From: Montanilutibacter psychrotolerans
Lineage (GTDB): Bacteria; Pseudomonadota; Gammaproteobacteria; Xanthomonadales; Xanthomonadaceae
Length of the DNA: 64,000 nucleotides
Direction: 5' to 3'
Assembly: GCF_003719825.1 (NCBI RefSeq)
Contig: NZ_RIBS01000001.1
Location: 372,001 to 436,000, forward strand
Numbering within the stretch: the stretch's first letter is position 1; every line of letters begins with the position of its first letter. Position numbers and translations under genes: made by a program. Positions 37,580 through 46,878 of the stretch are shown piece by piece. The notes under the pieces are model-generated. The model ran no database searches. It was not told the origin of the DNA and saw only the letters and a program-made list of their open reading frames with translations.

Positions 37580-38044
37580 ATGACCGTATCCGTCGCCAAC
37601 AAGCGCTCCCGGACCTCGCACCACGGTGGTCGGGCCAGCCGAGGTTTCTCCTTGCTCGAACTGATGATCGTGGTGGTGGTGATTGCCATCCTGGCGGGCA
37701 TCGCGATGACCCGCTACGAGGACTCGATGGTCCGATCCAGGCGGGCGACCGCGTCGGCCTGCATGTTGGAGGCGGCGCAGTTCATGGAGCGCTTCTACAC
37801 CACCAACCTGCGGTACCACCAGACCGTCACCGGCGTTGCGGTTGCGTTGCCGGCGCTGACCTGTGCCAACGACCTGCGGGGGCACTACACCATCGCCCTG
37901 AATGCCGTGGCGGCGCAGACCTACACGATTCGGGCGACACCGCAGGGACGTCAGGCCGCAAAGGATACGAAGTGCGGCAATCTGTCGATGAACCAGGCGG
38001 GCACCAAGTCGGCCTCTGGCACTGCCGGCGACTGCTTCAAGTAA
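37580..38044 (+). CDS. pilE: Type IV prepilin PilE
   Basis: A 154-residue prepilin with the processing site SRG|FSLLELMIVVVVIAIL and a C-terminal disulfide pair (Cys in DTKCGNL and GDCFK). The segment RRATASACMLEAAQFMERFYTTN is typical of the PilE minor or accessory pilin that closes the pilY1 operon. ATG 37580 has a GAAGGA ribosome-binding site nine bases upstream; a TTG at 37571 is less likely. The operon ends with a strong terminator. Confidence 0.9.
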   Translation: MTVSVANKRSRTSHHGGRASRGFSLLELMIVVVVIAILAGIAMTRYEDSMVRSRRATASACMLEAAQFMERFYTTNLRYHQTVTGVAVALPALTCANDLRGHYTIALNAVAAQTYTIRATPQGRQAAKDTKCGNLSMNQAGTKSASGTAGDCFK

Positions 38045-38070
38045 CCCCTTCCTGCACGATCTGAAGTACA

Positions 38071-38102
38071 AAAAAAGCCCGGGATCTCCCGGGCTTTTTT
38101 TG
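38071..38102 (+). terminator. Intrinsic terminator of the pilin operon
   Basis: A 13-bp perfect inverted repeat (38071-38083 with 38088-38100) with loop ATCT, an A-run on the 5' side and eight T residues on the 3' side, 26 bp after pilE. The A/T flanks make it able to work in both directions. Confidence 0.92.
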
Positions 38103-38486
38103 TTTGTGACCAGGGGGCGGCGGGCGACCACCGGGGCATCTGCCGACCGCCGACCGAACCTCCGAACTTCGCAGTTCCAGCGTGGCGCGCCGGCATCCGG
38201 AGGCCGGACCGCAATGCCCTCGGTCGCCACGTCGGCCCGGAAATGCAGGGGGCAGTGGCGGTCGGGTAGCGAGGCAGAGGGCGCCTTGGCTTGCGTCAGG
38301 CGGGGAGGCGCGCCGGCCGTTGCTCGCGTACGGCGCGGGTTCACGTGCGGCGCAATGCCCGGCCGCCCGTGTTGGAGGGCAATGGCGGGACGCCCGCGGG
38401 CTTCCGATCGGCGCCCCGCTGACTGGGCCGATGCTCACAAACCAGGCATTGTCCTAGGGCGCGCCCTGGCGTTCAGCCGAAATCGC
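38103..38486. other. Non-coding stretch between pilE and the tRNA-Asn terminator
   Basis: About 380 bp of GC-rich DNA. Frames on both strands are open only because of composition and encode Arg/Ala/Pro-rich shadows. I see no RNA gene, IS end or repeat here. Confidence 0.5.
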
Positions 38487-38523
38487 ACGCAAAAGAAAAC
38501 GGCTTGCATCGCTGCAAGCCGTT
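38487..38523 (-). terminator. Intrinsic terminator of tRNA-Asn
   Basis: An 11-bp perfect stem (38498-38508 with 38513-38523) and four-base loop. On the minus strand it is followed by TTTTCTTTTG. It lies 15 bp beyond the tRNA 3' end. Confidence 0.88.
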
Positions 38524-38538
38524 CTCGTAAAACAAATC

Positions 38539-38615
38539 TGGCGCCCGAAGTTGGACTCGAACCAACGACCCCCTGATTAACAGTCAAGTGCTCTAACCGG
38601 CTGAGCTATTCGGGC
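38539..38615 (-). tRNA. tRNA-Asn (GTT)
   Basis: A 77-nt tRNA on the minus strand with the CCA encoded at 38539-38541. The seven-base acceptor GCCCGAA pairs with TTCGGGC. The anticodon GTT is at 38579-38581, inside the loop CTGTTAA, and the T-arm GGTTCGAGTCC is canonical. It has its own promoter and terminator. Confidence 0.97.
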
Positions 38616-38624
38616 GGGGTGCGT

Positions 38625-38652
38625 ATTGTAGCCCGGCTTCGGCCACGGTCAA
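38625..38652 (-). promoter_or_regulatory. Promoter of tRNA-Asn
   Basis: On the minus strand, TTGACC (38652-38647) and TACAAT (38630-38625) are separated by 16 bp, ten bases upstream of the mature tRNA 5' end. Both elements are close to sigma-70 consensus. Confidence 0.75.
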
Positions 38653-38660
38653 CCCTCTTT

Positions 38661-39197
38661 TCAAAGATTGAACGGACATCGTGTGCCGGGCGCATCGGGA
38701 CGCTCGATCCGCACGCGCCCGGCGTTGTTGATCACGACCTTGCCGACGGACTGCCCGTCGGCGCGCCGGCACAGGGCGAGTGTGGTGTTGCTCCCGGAAG
38801 CGCGCCCATCGGGCAGGTAGCGCACACGGCGACGGCCATCGCTGCCGCGCACGCTGATCGCGCCGTCGCGCTGGCTGTGCTCCAGCACCCGCTCGACCGA
38901 CGCCGGGTCCGGATCGCGACCGGGGTCCAGATAGACGATCCAGCCGGCATCCCAGGTTGAATCGCGCCTGCAGTGCGAGCCGTCATTGCTCGGACAGACC
39001 GTGACCGCATGGCCGCGATCAATGGCGGCCATGCGCGCGGTGGCCAACGCAACGGTCAGTTGGTGCGAAGCGCTGGCGGCCTGTGCGTTGCGCATCACGG
39101 TGGCAAACGCAGGGATTGCCGCAAGCAGGGTGATGCCAACCACGGCGAGCGTCGTGGCGAGTTCCACCAGCGTGAAGGCGGCATCGTTGCGAGCCAT
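38661..39197 (-). CDS. GspH/FimT-like pseudopilin, stand-alone
   Basis: A 178-residue prepilin-like protein starting MARNDAAFTLVELATTLAV. It keeps the FTLVE motif with Glu at +5, but the residue before the cleavage point is Ala rather than Gly. The FimT/GspH domain follows (HQLTVALATARMAAIDRGHAVTVCPS). It is separate from the pilin operon and next to tRNA-Asn. It may be a DNA-uptake FimT or an accessory pilin. Longer upstream starts add no conserved sequence. Confidence 0.83.
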   Translation of the reverse strand: MARNDAAFTLVELATTLAVVGITLLAAIPAFATVMRNAQAASASHQLTVALATARMAAIDRGHAVTVCPSNDGSHCRRDSTWDAGWIVYLDPGRDPDPASVERVLEHSQRDGAISVRGSDGRRRVRYLPDGRASGSNTTLALCRRADGQSVGKVVINNAGRVRIERPDAPGTRCPFNL

Positions 39198-39344
39198 AGG
39201 GGTTGGGGTTCGTGAGGGGGCTACAGCTTCCTTGCACGTGCACCGCGCCGCGAGCGGCGATTCCGAGATCTGGGGGTAGGGAAATGCCGTGACAGTCCCC
39301 ATCTCCATGCCGGAATACACTCGCCATTAGAGCCCACGGATCCC

Positions 39345-41441
<2,097 letters not shown>

Positions 41442-41529
41442 GTGGCGTGGTGGCGGGCCGTCGGAGCGGGCCCGGCAGGCCGCCGCGACCGGCCCCGCCG
41501 CCGGGATGCAATTTCGTGCATCGAAAGTG

Positions 41530-41558
41530 TTGTCGACGGCTGCGGGCTGGGCTACACT
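41530..41558 (+). promoter_or_regulatory. Promoter of tRNA-Val
   Basis: TTGTCG (41530-41535) and TACACT (41553-41558) are separated by exactly 17 bp, about 45 bp ahead of the mature tRNA. Confidence 0.65.
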
Positions 41559-41603
41559 GCGCGCCCCTCGCCGGGTGATGTGAAGTACGGATTCCGGCGA
41601 AAT

Positions 41604-41678
41604 GGGCGGTTAGCTCAGCGGTAGAGCACTACCTTGACATGGTAGGGGTCACAGGTTCGAACCCTGTACCGCCCACCA
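41604..41678 (+). tRNA. tRNA-Val (GAC)
   Basis: A 75-nt tRNA with encoded CCA. The acceptor GGGCGGT (41604-41610) pairs with ACCGCCC, the anticodon loop is TTGACAT with anticodon GAC, and the T-arm is CAGGTTCGAACCCTG. A foreign-looking segment begins directly downstream, so this tRNA may have served as an integration target. Confidence 0.97.
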
Positions 41679-41686
41679 ATTAAATC

Positions 41687-41706
41687 AACGGCTTCAGCCG
41701 TTTTTT
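41687..41706 (+). terminator. Intrinsic terminator of tRNA-Val
   Basis: A short AACGGCT/AGCCGTT stem (41687-41693 with 41696-41702) followed by TTTTTT, 9 bp beyond the tRNA CCA. Confidence 0.8.
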
Positions 41707-42108
41707 AGTTGAATGTCCTTCCGGCTAGTACGGAAAACCACGAAAGACCGTCCTGTCAAAGGGGCGGTTTTTTCGTTTCTGAGGGTGGTCCGGTGCCGCC
41801 CGCAGCTCAACTCGCTCGCTTCTCTCCAGGGCCAATAGTTGGGCTGATCTGCTGATATGGGTGTTAAGTCAACGCCAGGTCGCGGTATCGCCGACTCGCG
41901 ACCGCCTGCTAAACCTGAAGTAAGGGAGGGTTCGAGACTCCCGTCAGCCTCCTGTATGGCAAGCCGGTCCAGCCGCGGCTGCGGGCCGCGACCTTCACGA
42001 TGGTTGCTGCTAGTGTCCATTCGAATTGCGCAGCTAGTGCTCGCGCTCGACCGCGACAGGCGGGGCGATTCAACCTTCTCGTGACAGATCATCAAGGATG
42101 GAAACTTC
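41707..42108. other. Non-coding stretch between tRNA-Val and the HEPN gene
   Basis: About 400 bp with lower GC than the flanks. A second terminator-like hairpin, ACCGTCC with GGGCGGT (41747-41753 with 41762-41768, one G-U pair), is followed by a T-run. I see no integrase, direct repeat of the tRNA 3' end or other gene. Confidence 0.5.
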
Positions 42109-42786
42109 ATGGCGAAGACGAGGACCGCAGCGCACTGGACTTCAAAATCTACAAAAGCTATCGCGCACGTAGACGATGGCTTGAAGGTGGTAGACAGCCT
42201 GATGAGCTACGTGAAGGCAGGGCAGGGAAAGCCATCCACGAAGGAGAGGGCGCTCTTCGCTGCCTCTGTCGTGTTCACGTATGGAATCTGGGAGAACTAT
42301 GTCGAACAGCTTGCATTGGAGCTGGCCGGACACGTCGCGACGATCATACGGCCGGAGAACGTCCCAGAAGAGGTCAAGAAGGTCCTGGAGAAGAAGACCG
42401 CATGGGAGTTGGCCATTTCTCCCGGGTGGAAGGAGTTGTGGCTCGCGTACGTCCGAGAAAAAGCCATCGGCGACGACTCAGACAAGTTCGGCATGAATAC
42501 CGCGCGTGCAGGTCAGGTCAAGCACCTGCTGAGCTTGGCCGGCGTGAAGAATGCCTTTGACGGGGTCGAGGATGGTATCGCTCCACCCCACTTAGACTCG
42601 AAGAAGCGAAACGCGATAGATGCGGTAGAGGCATTGGTCACGCTCAGGGGTGAGATAGTGCATACCGGCAAGGTGCCCGATGAGCTGTCGAAGGGGCGTG
42701 TTATCGAATGGCGAGGGTTCATCGAACAGCTGACCAAGAAGATTGATGCCTCATGTAGAACGCAGTGCCAAGCGATCCTCTCTTAA
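42109..42786 (+). CDS. HEPN-domain protein (RiboL-PSP-HEPN-like)
   Basis: A 225-residue, mostly helical protein. The C-terminal part has the HEPN RNase signature R-x4-H at Arg180 to His185 (LRGEIVHTGKV), and an N-terminal helix ASVVFTYGIWENYVEQLALEL resembles the MAE_28990-type HEPN families. HEPN proteins with this motif are typically metal-independent RNases of toxin-antitoxin or phage-defence systems. The gene has visibly lower GC and more A/T-ending codons than its neighbours, and lies in a small island beside tRNA-Val. No antitoxin gene (MNT or otherwise) is adjacent. The domain call rests on the motif and pattern only. Confidence 0.7.
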   Translation: MAKTRTAAHWTSKSTKAIAHVDDGLKVVDSLMSYVKAGQGKPSTKERALFAASVVFTYGIWENYVEQLALELAGHVATIIRPENVPEEVKKVLEKKTAWELAISPGWKELWLAYVREKAIGDDSDKFGMNTARAGQVKHLLSLAGVKNAFDGVEDGIAPPHLDSKKRNAIDAVEALVTLRGEIVHTGKVPDELSKGRVIEWRGFIEQLTKKIDASCRTQCQAILS

Positions 42787-42799
42787 GGAGGCATCGCGC

Positions 42800-43714
42800 C
42801 TAATTGGGCGTATGCGGACGCCTGACCATCCCGTCGACGCCATCGATCCCCTGTGCTTGCGCTTTCACCAGGCGATCCCTCGAACGCGCCAGCGTCCACA
42901 ACACCGCCAGAGCGGCACTAACCAGCACCATCGTGATCAAGGAAGATTCCGGGCCAAATCTTCCGCCGGTCAACCAGTCGGGTCCTTGGTATCGGCTGGC
43001 AATCGGCGCCAGTGACACCCAGTCGCCAAGACCGGAAAGCGGCACACCCGTCAGGATGATCGAGAAATTCCAGGCGGCATGGTTGGCCGCCACTACCCAA
43101 AGATTGCGCGAGAGCACGAACACCAAGGTCCAGAAGGCGCCGACCAGCGTGACCGAGACGACGGTGGTGATCAGCTCCACCGTGCTCGCACCGTCCTCGA
43201 TGTTCTCGAGGTGCCCCAGCCCGAACAGCAACGACTGCAGGAACAGGGCGATGGCGGTGCCCCAGGCGTTCTCCAGCACGCGAAAAAGGATGCCGCGGTA
43301 GACAACCTCTTCGAGCATTGCCGCGACCACGATCAAGCCGGCAGCACTCAGTAACCCGTCTTGCATGCCTCGATAGGCGGTGACTTCGTAGGCGCCCAGT
43401 GCGAACAGAAGCAGTGCGGCGAGCAGGATCAGGCCGGCGCCGGTTAGTCCGCCAATGGCGATACCTCGCGGCGTTGGACGAAGCTCGTCGACCTTTCGCT
43501 TCTCGTAGAAGCGCACGTAGGCCCAGTACGACAACAGCAGGAAGGACAGGATGCCGATGCGCCGCAGGAAGCTGGTCAACGCCTCTCCCGGATGAAACAC
43601 GGACACGATTGCCGGCAACAGCAGGAGCCGGAATGCCTGCACGCCCGCCACGATGGCTGCCGATGCCAGCAGCAAGCGCAGGCCAACCTGTCCTGCCAAG
43701 CGAAGTTGAAACAT
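42800..43714 (-). CDS. CPBP-family intramembrane metalloprotease (CAAX protease-like)
   Basis: A 304-residue polytopic membrane protein with the CPBP/ABI motifs: EExxxR at Glu135-Glu136 and Arg140 (MLEEVVYRG), His168 in FGLGHLEN, and the last motif NHAAWNFS. About eight hydrophobic helices are visible. Bacterial members act as membrane proteases, and some give self-immunity next to bacteriocin genes. It is convergent with the HEPN gene, with a 13-bp gap. GC is back to genomic level, so it may not belong to the same island. Confidence 0.88.
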   Translation of the reverse strand: MFQLRLAGQVGLRLLLASAAIVAGVQAFRLLLLPAIVSVFHPGEALTSFLRRIGILSFLLLSYWAYVRFYEKRKVDELRPTPRGIAIGGLTGAGLILLAALLLFALGAYEVTAYRGMQDGLLSAAGLIVVAAMLEEVVYRGILFRVLENAWGTAIALFLQSLLFGLGHLENIEDGASTVELITTVVSVTLVGAFWTLVFVLSRNLWVVAANHAAWNFSIILTGVPLSGLGDWVSLAPIASRYQGPDWLTGGRFGPESSLITMVLVSAALAVLWTLARSRDRLVKAQAQGIDGVDGMVRRPHTPN

Positions 43715-44119
43715 TGGTCACCATCCCTAGTCTGTCGCTACGACGAATCACCGCGACTGGCGAATGCGCTCGGCGGCTCAGGTGGCAACGCTAGGGAACT
43801 CAGGAATGCATGAATAGGCGCGATGCGACAGATCGCCCTTTTGGGGTGACAGACGCGGGAATAGCGCGACGTACGTACTGGCCCGCGTTTGCCGATGTCG
43901 GTACCTGCGAGCATCGCGGATTGCGGCCTGGGCCACCCTGCCCAGGCGACCGTCCGCCTCTCATGACGTTGTGCGAAGCAGGCGACCGTGCGAGGCGTCG
44001 GGTGCCAAACACATGACACGTCCCAGAGGGATGCCTCGACAGCGGCGATGTGTCGTTGCAGTCAACGACCCGACGCAAGCGTTTGTCGCCTCACGTGGGC
44101 TGCTTGCAGTGGCCAGCCG
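43715..44119. other. Non-coding stretch between the CPBP gene and the PhoU-like gene
   Basis: 405 bp in which no frame shows a recognisable protein, and no RNA gene or insertion-sequence end is seen. It holds the upstream region of the CPBP gene and the 3' flank of the arsenic operon; I see no strong hairpin terminator. Confidence 0.45.
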
Positions 44120-44758
44120 CTAGGCACGTGAGACCAGCGCGACGACTTCCTCGCGCAAGGTCATCGAGTGGCCGCTGATGCGCTCCAGCAGTTTAGCGGT
44201 CGACAACATCGCGGCCAGATGGCCTGGAACCTCGCCGCGTTCCGCGACGTCGTCAAAGCATTCCTTCAGCAACAGCTCGTACCAGTTGTCGAGCTCGATG
44301 TCCCGTTTCAAGGTGCGTTCGGCAAGGGAATCGACGCGGGCGGCCAACGCTTCCTGCGCAGTGGTGAACTGCAGAAGGGCGAGTTCCGCCATGTGATGCA
44401 GTTGGCCCGCCAGTTCGTCTGGCAGGTTTGCGTTCGCTATCGCCATGGCGGAACCGCCCAATTGGTCTGCCATGCGATCAACGTGGCGCAGGCTGGCGCT
44501 CATCTGGACAACTGAGATAGCGAACTGTGTGACGTCATCGGCATTCGCCGATCGTCCCGCAAGGCCGACAGCATCGCGTTCAAGGCTATGCAGCTCTCCT
44601 TCGATGCGGCTCTCTTTACGATGGACGTCACGGGCCAGTCGAGCATCGTTGCGCTCCAGCGCGCGGACGGCATCAGCAAGCTGCTGCTGAACTTCACGAA
44701 ATGCTGCGGCCAGTCGGGCCCGCAGTGCTTCACGTTCACCATCGAAGTTGGTGTTCAT
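44120..44758 (-). CDS. PhoU-like helical protein
   Basis: A 212-residue all-helical protein. Regular heptads and segments such as NADDVTQFAISVVQMSASLR and ERISGHSMTLREEVVALVS resemble PhoU-type three-helix bundles. It is last in the arsR-arsC-arsC-aqpS operon, 21 bp after aqpS. PhoU proteins modulate phosphate uptake and signalling; since arsenate enters through phosphate transporters, a role in limiting uptake during arsenate stress is plausible (inference). Sequence identity to true PhoU appears low. Confidence 0.65.
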   Translation of the reverse strand: MNTNFDGEREALRARLAAAFREVQQQLADAVRALERNDARLARDVHRKESRIEGELHSLERDAVGLAGRSANADDVTQFAISVVQMSASLRHVDRMADQLGGSAMAIANANLPDELAGQLHHMAELALLQFTTAQEALAARVDSLAERTLKRDIELDNWYELLLKECFDDVAERGEVPGHLAAMLSTAKLLERISGHSMTLREEVVALVSRA

Positions 44759-44779
44759 GGCGACCTCCTTGCGGACGCC

Positions 44780-45523
44780 CTAGGAGAGATCCCTCGCGGC
44801 CGACAGGGACTCGGACTCGTCTTCCGTACGCTTCTCGGAAGGGGCCGGCACTGCGGCGGGCGCCTCAACGTCGACAGGCTTCAACCAACTGGCGGCTGCA
44901 CAGCCGGCGAGCATGCCGATCAACTGGGCGCCGACGAACCCCAGTACGTCGTCCGGGCGAATGCCAGCGAACGTCTGAGTCAGCGAACGCGCCAGCGTCA
45001 CGGCAGGATTGGCGAACGACGTGCTGGCGGTGAACCAGTAGGCGGCGAAGATGTAGCTGGCCACCAGCACCGGAATGGCCGCGGGGCGGTGGCGAATGCC
45101 TAGCAGGATGGTCAGAAGCAAGCCAAAGGTGGCGACGGCTTCGCTGATCCACTGGGGCACACCGGTTCGCACGTGCGTGCCCGGCTGGATGAGCGGGAGA
45201 TCGAACATGGCATGGGCCAACAACACGCCTGCGATCGCCGCGACGACCTGCACGGCGATGTAGGCCGCCGCTTCGACGTTGCCCAGTTCGCCGCGAAGAC
45301 GCATGGCCAGGGTTACGGCCGGATTGAAGTGCGCACCGGAGATCGGTCCAAACAGAACGATCAGAACGTACAGGGCGCCTGCAGTGGCGCCTGCGTTGGC
45401 AAGCAACGCGATGGCATCGTTTCCACCCGCGAGTGCGACACCCATGATGCCCGAGCCGACCACGGTGGCCAGAAGCAATGCCGTGCCGATGAATTCGGCG
45501 ACCAGTTTGCGCGACAGGTTCAT
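44780..45523 (-). CDS. aqpS: Aquaglyceroporin AqpS-like, arsenic operon
   Basis: A 247-residue MIP-family channel with six transmembrane helices. It has two NPA boxes: NPA at 67-69 in AHFNPAVTL and the second at about 172-174 in SFANPAVTLARS, where the usual Arg follows at a shifted position. A 30-residue acidic Pro/Ser-rich tail is cytosolic. In Sinorhizobium meliloti AqpS works with ArsC: arsenate is reduced inside and arsenite leaves down its gradient through the channel. The same pairing is seen here, with two ArsC genes directly upstream. ATG 45523 overlaps the preceding stop by one base; a GTG at 45526 is an alternative. Confidence 0.88.
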   Translation of the reverse strand: MNLSRKLVAEFIGTALLLATVVGSGIMGVALAGGNDAIALLANAGATAGALYVLIVLFGPISGAHFNPAVTLAMRLRGELGNVEAAAYIAVQVVAAIAGVLLAHAMFDLPLIQPGTHVRTGVPQWISEAVATFGLLLTILLGIRHRPAAIPVLVASYIFAAYWFTASTSFANPAVTLARSLTQTFAGIRPDDVLGFVGAQLIGMLAGCAAASWLKPVDVEAPAAVPAPSEKRTEDESESLSAARDLS

Positions 45524-45915
45524 CACAGCGCCGCCAGCAGCGATTTCACGCGAGACGAGATGTCATCGCGAACCGCGCGATAGGCTTCATCGTCCATATG
45601 CTTCGGATCGGGCAAGCCCCAATCCTCGCGACGCTTGGCCGGCACCCAGGGGCAGTTGTCACCGCAGCCCATCGTGATCACGGCATCGAATTCGCCATCG
45701 ATCTCGTCGAGCGACTTGGAGTCGTGCGTCGTCAAGTCATAGCCGAGCTCCGACATGAAGCGGATCGCCTTGGGGTTGATGACGCCGGAGGGCTTGGAGC
45801 CGGCGCTGAGGGCATCCACATGATCGCCACCATGGATGTGGGCAAAGGCCTCCGCCATCTGGCTTCGGTTCGAGTTTTCGACGCAGACGAACAACACACG
45901 CTTCATGGGATTCAT
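45523..45915 (-). CDS. Arsenate reductase-like low-molecular-weight phosphatase (second copy)
   Basis: A 130-residue member of the LMW tyrosine phosphatase/ArsC superfamily. The P-loop CX5R is Cys11 to Arg17 in FVCVENSNRSQMAEAF, and the acid/redox region reads VITMGCGDNCPWVP with two further cysteines, as in thioredoxin-coupled arsenate reductases. It sits between arsC and aqpS in the operon. It may reduce arsenate or act as the phosphatase partner; the two reductases in this operon are different in sequence. Confidence 0.85.
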   Translation of the reverse strand: MNPMKRVLFVCVENSNRSQMAEAFAHIHGGDHVDALSAGSKPSGVINPKAIRFMSELGYDLTTHDSKSLDEIDGEFDAVITMGCGDNCPWVPAKRREDWGLPDPKHMDDEAYRAVRDDISSRVKSLLAAL

Positions 45916-45923
45916 CGAAAGGG

Positions 45924-46409
45924 TTAGGTTTCTTGGGCGATTTGGCGCAACTGCTGTTCTTGGGCGAGGCGGTCAAGCTTGTCTAAAGGCAACGCCAGCA
46001 GTAGTTCGATGCGACGACGCAGCGTCAACCACGCGTGCTTGAAGGCTTGCGTATCGTCAGGGGTCAATGCCGGATCGGGAACGCCCCAGTGCGCGATCGC
46101 GGGGTGCCCAGGCCACACGGGACAGGTTTCGCCGGCCGCGTTGTCGCAAACGGTGATGACGAAATCCATTTCGGGCGCTCCGGTCGCGGCGAATTCGTCC
46201 CAACTCTTGGTACGCAACGACTCGGCGGAAACGCCCAGGTCGGTGATGAGCTGAGCGGCCAGCGGTTGCACGTGGGTGCCTGGTCGGCTCCCGGCGCTGT
46301 AGGCACGGATGCGACCCTTGCTCATGTAGTTGAGCAACGCTTCAGCCATCTGGCTGCGCGCGGAATTGCCGGTGCAGAGGAACAGGGCGTTGTAGGTGCG
46401 TTCGGTCAT
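45924..46409 (-). CDS. arsC: Arsenate reductase ArsC (LMW-PTP fold)
   Basis: A 161-residue arsenate reductase. The P-loop Cys12 to Arg18 in LFLCTGNSARSQMAEA is followed by VCDNAAGETCPVWPGHP, which holds the second redox cysteines, and WGVPDPA. It reduces As(V) to As(III) for extrusion. It starts 18 bp after arsR on the same strand. The C-terminus is about 20 residues longer than the shortest family members. Confidence 0.9.
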   Translation of the reverse strand: MTERTYNALFLCTGNSARSQMAEALLNYMSKGRIRAYSAGSRPGTHVQPLAAQLITDLGVSAESLRTKSWDEFAATGAPEMDFVITVCDNAAGETCPVWPGHPAIAHWGVPDPALTPDDTQAFKHAWLTLRRRIELLLALPLDKLDRLAQEQQLRQIAQET

Positions 46410-46427
46410 GGCGCGATCTGGTGGCAG

Positions 46428-46769
46428 TTAGAGCGAAGTGGTTGACTTGCCGGGTACGCACACAGCAACGGGATCGCAGCTCGCGGTGCCGCCACAGCAG
46501 TTCTCGGTGAGATAGGCCAGCAGGGCGTTCATCTGCAGGTAGTTGGCGCGCACCCGGATCACGCGACCCTCGCGCTGGTCGTGGACCAGGGCGGCGGCGC
46601 GCAGCACGTTGAGTTGGGCCGTCAACGTCGCCGGCGGGAGGTCCATCTTTTCGCGCAGCTCGCCGACCGACAGCCCGTCGGCGCCGGCCTGGATCAGGTG
46701 GCGATAGGCGGCCAGCCGGGACTCGTGGCTGAGGGCGCCGAGGGCGTGGACGGCGTTCTTCATCTCCAT
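46428..46769 (-). CDS. arsR: ArsR-family arsenic-responsive repressor
   Basis: A 113-residue winged-helix repressor (HTH about 33-60, LSVGELREKMDLPPATLTAQL). The C-terminal cysteines Cys91, Cys92 and Cys98 in NCCGGTASC have the same spacing as the As(III) site Cys95, Cys96, Cys102 of Acidithiobacillus ferrooxidans ArsR. A further Cys104 follows. It heads the minus-strand arsenic operon; the promoter palindrome directly upstream is the likely operator. ATG 46769 is chosen; an ATG two codons later is also possible. Confidence 0.92.
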   Translation of the reverse strand: MEMKNAVHALGALSHESRLAAYRHLIQAGADGLSVGELREKMDLPPATLTAQLNVLRAAALVHDQREGRVIRVRANYLQMNALLAYLTENCCGGTASCDPVAVCVPGKSTTSL

Positions 46770-46770
46770 G

Positions 46771-46796
46771 ATTCGAGTATTCCGGAATTGACGAAT
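46771..46796. promoter_or_regulatory. Candidate ArsR operator palindrome
   Basis: A 26-bp inverted repeat: each half is ATTCG, three unmatched bases, then ATTCC, meeting at a perfect centre ATTCCGGAAT (46779-46788). It starts one base upstream of the arsR start codon and lies in the arsR-marR divergent region, so a bound dimer would block the arsR promoter. Confidence 0.7.
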
Positions 46797-46823
46797 AGAT
46801 TCAATCCCGGCGCTCATAGCGGC

Positions 46824-46853
46824 TTGACACGGTCGGCGTGGCGTCGATATGGT
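46824..46853 (+). promoter_or_regulatory. Candidate sigma-70 promoter of the marR operon
   Basis: A consensus TTGACA at 46824-46829 and TATGGT at 46848-46853 with an 18-bp spacer, 25 bp ahead of the marR start. It lies beside the ArsR palindrome, so a single ArsR dimer could affect both directions (inference). Confidence 0.55.
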
Positions 46854-46878
46854 TGCGACTGACAACTGTATTGCGTCC

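Noticed and set aside
41679-42108. Integrase or att direct repeat downstream of tRNA-Val
   Set aside because: No repeat of the tRNA 3' end and no recombinase gene is visible in the following 2 kb.
43738-44078. Small minus-strand frames between the CPBP and PhoU-like genes
   Set aside because: No conserved motif, ribosome-binding site or codon bias supports them.
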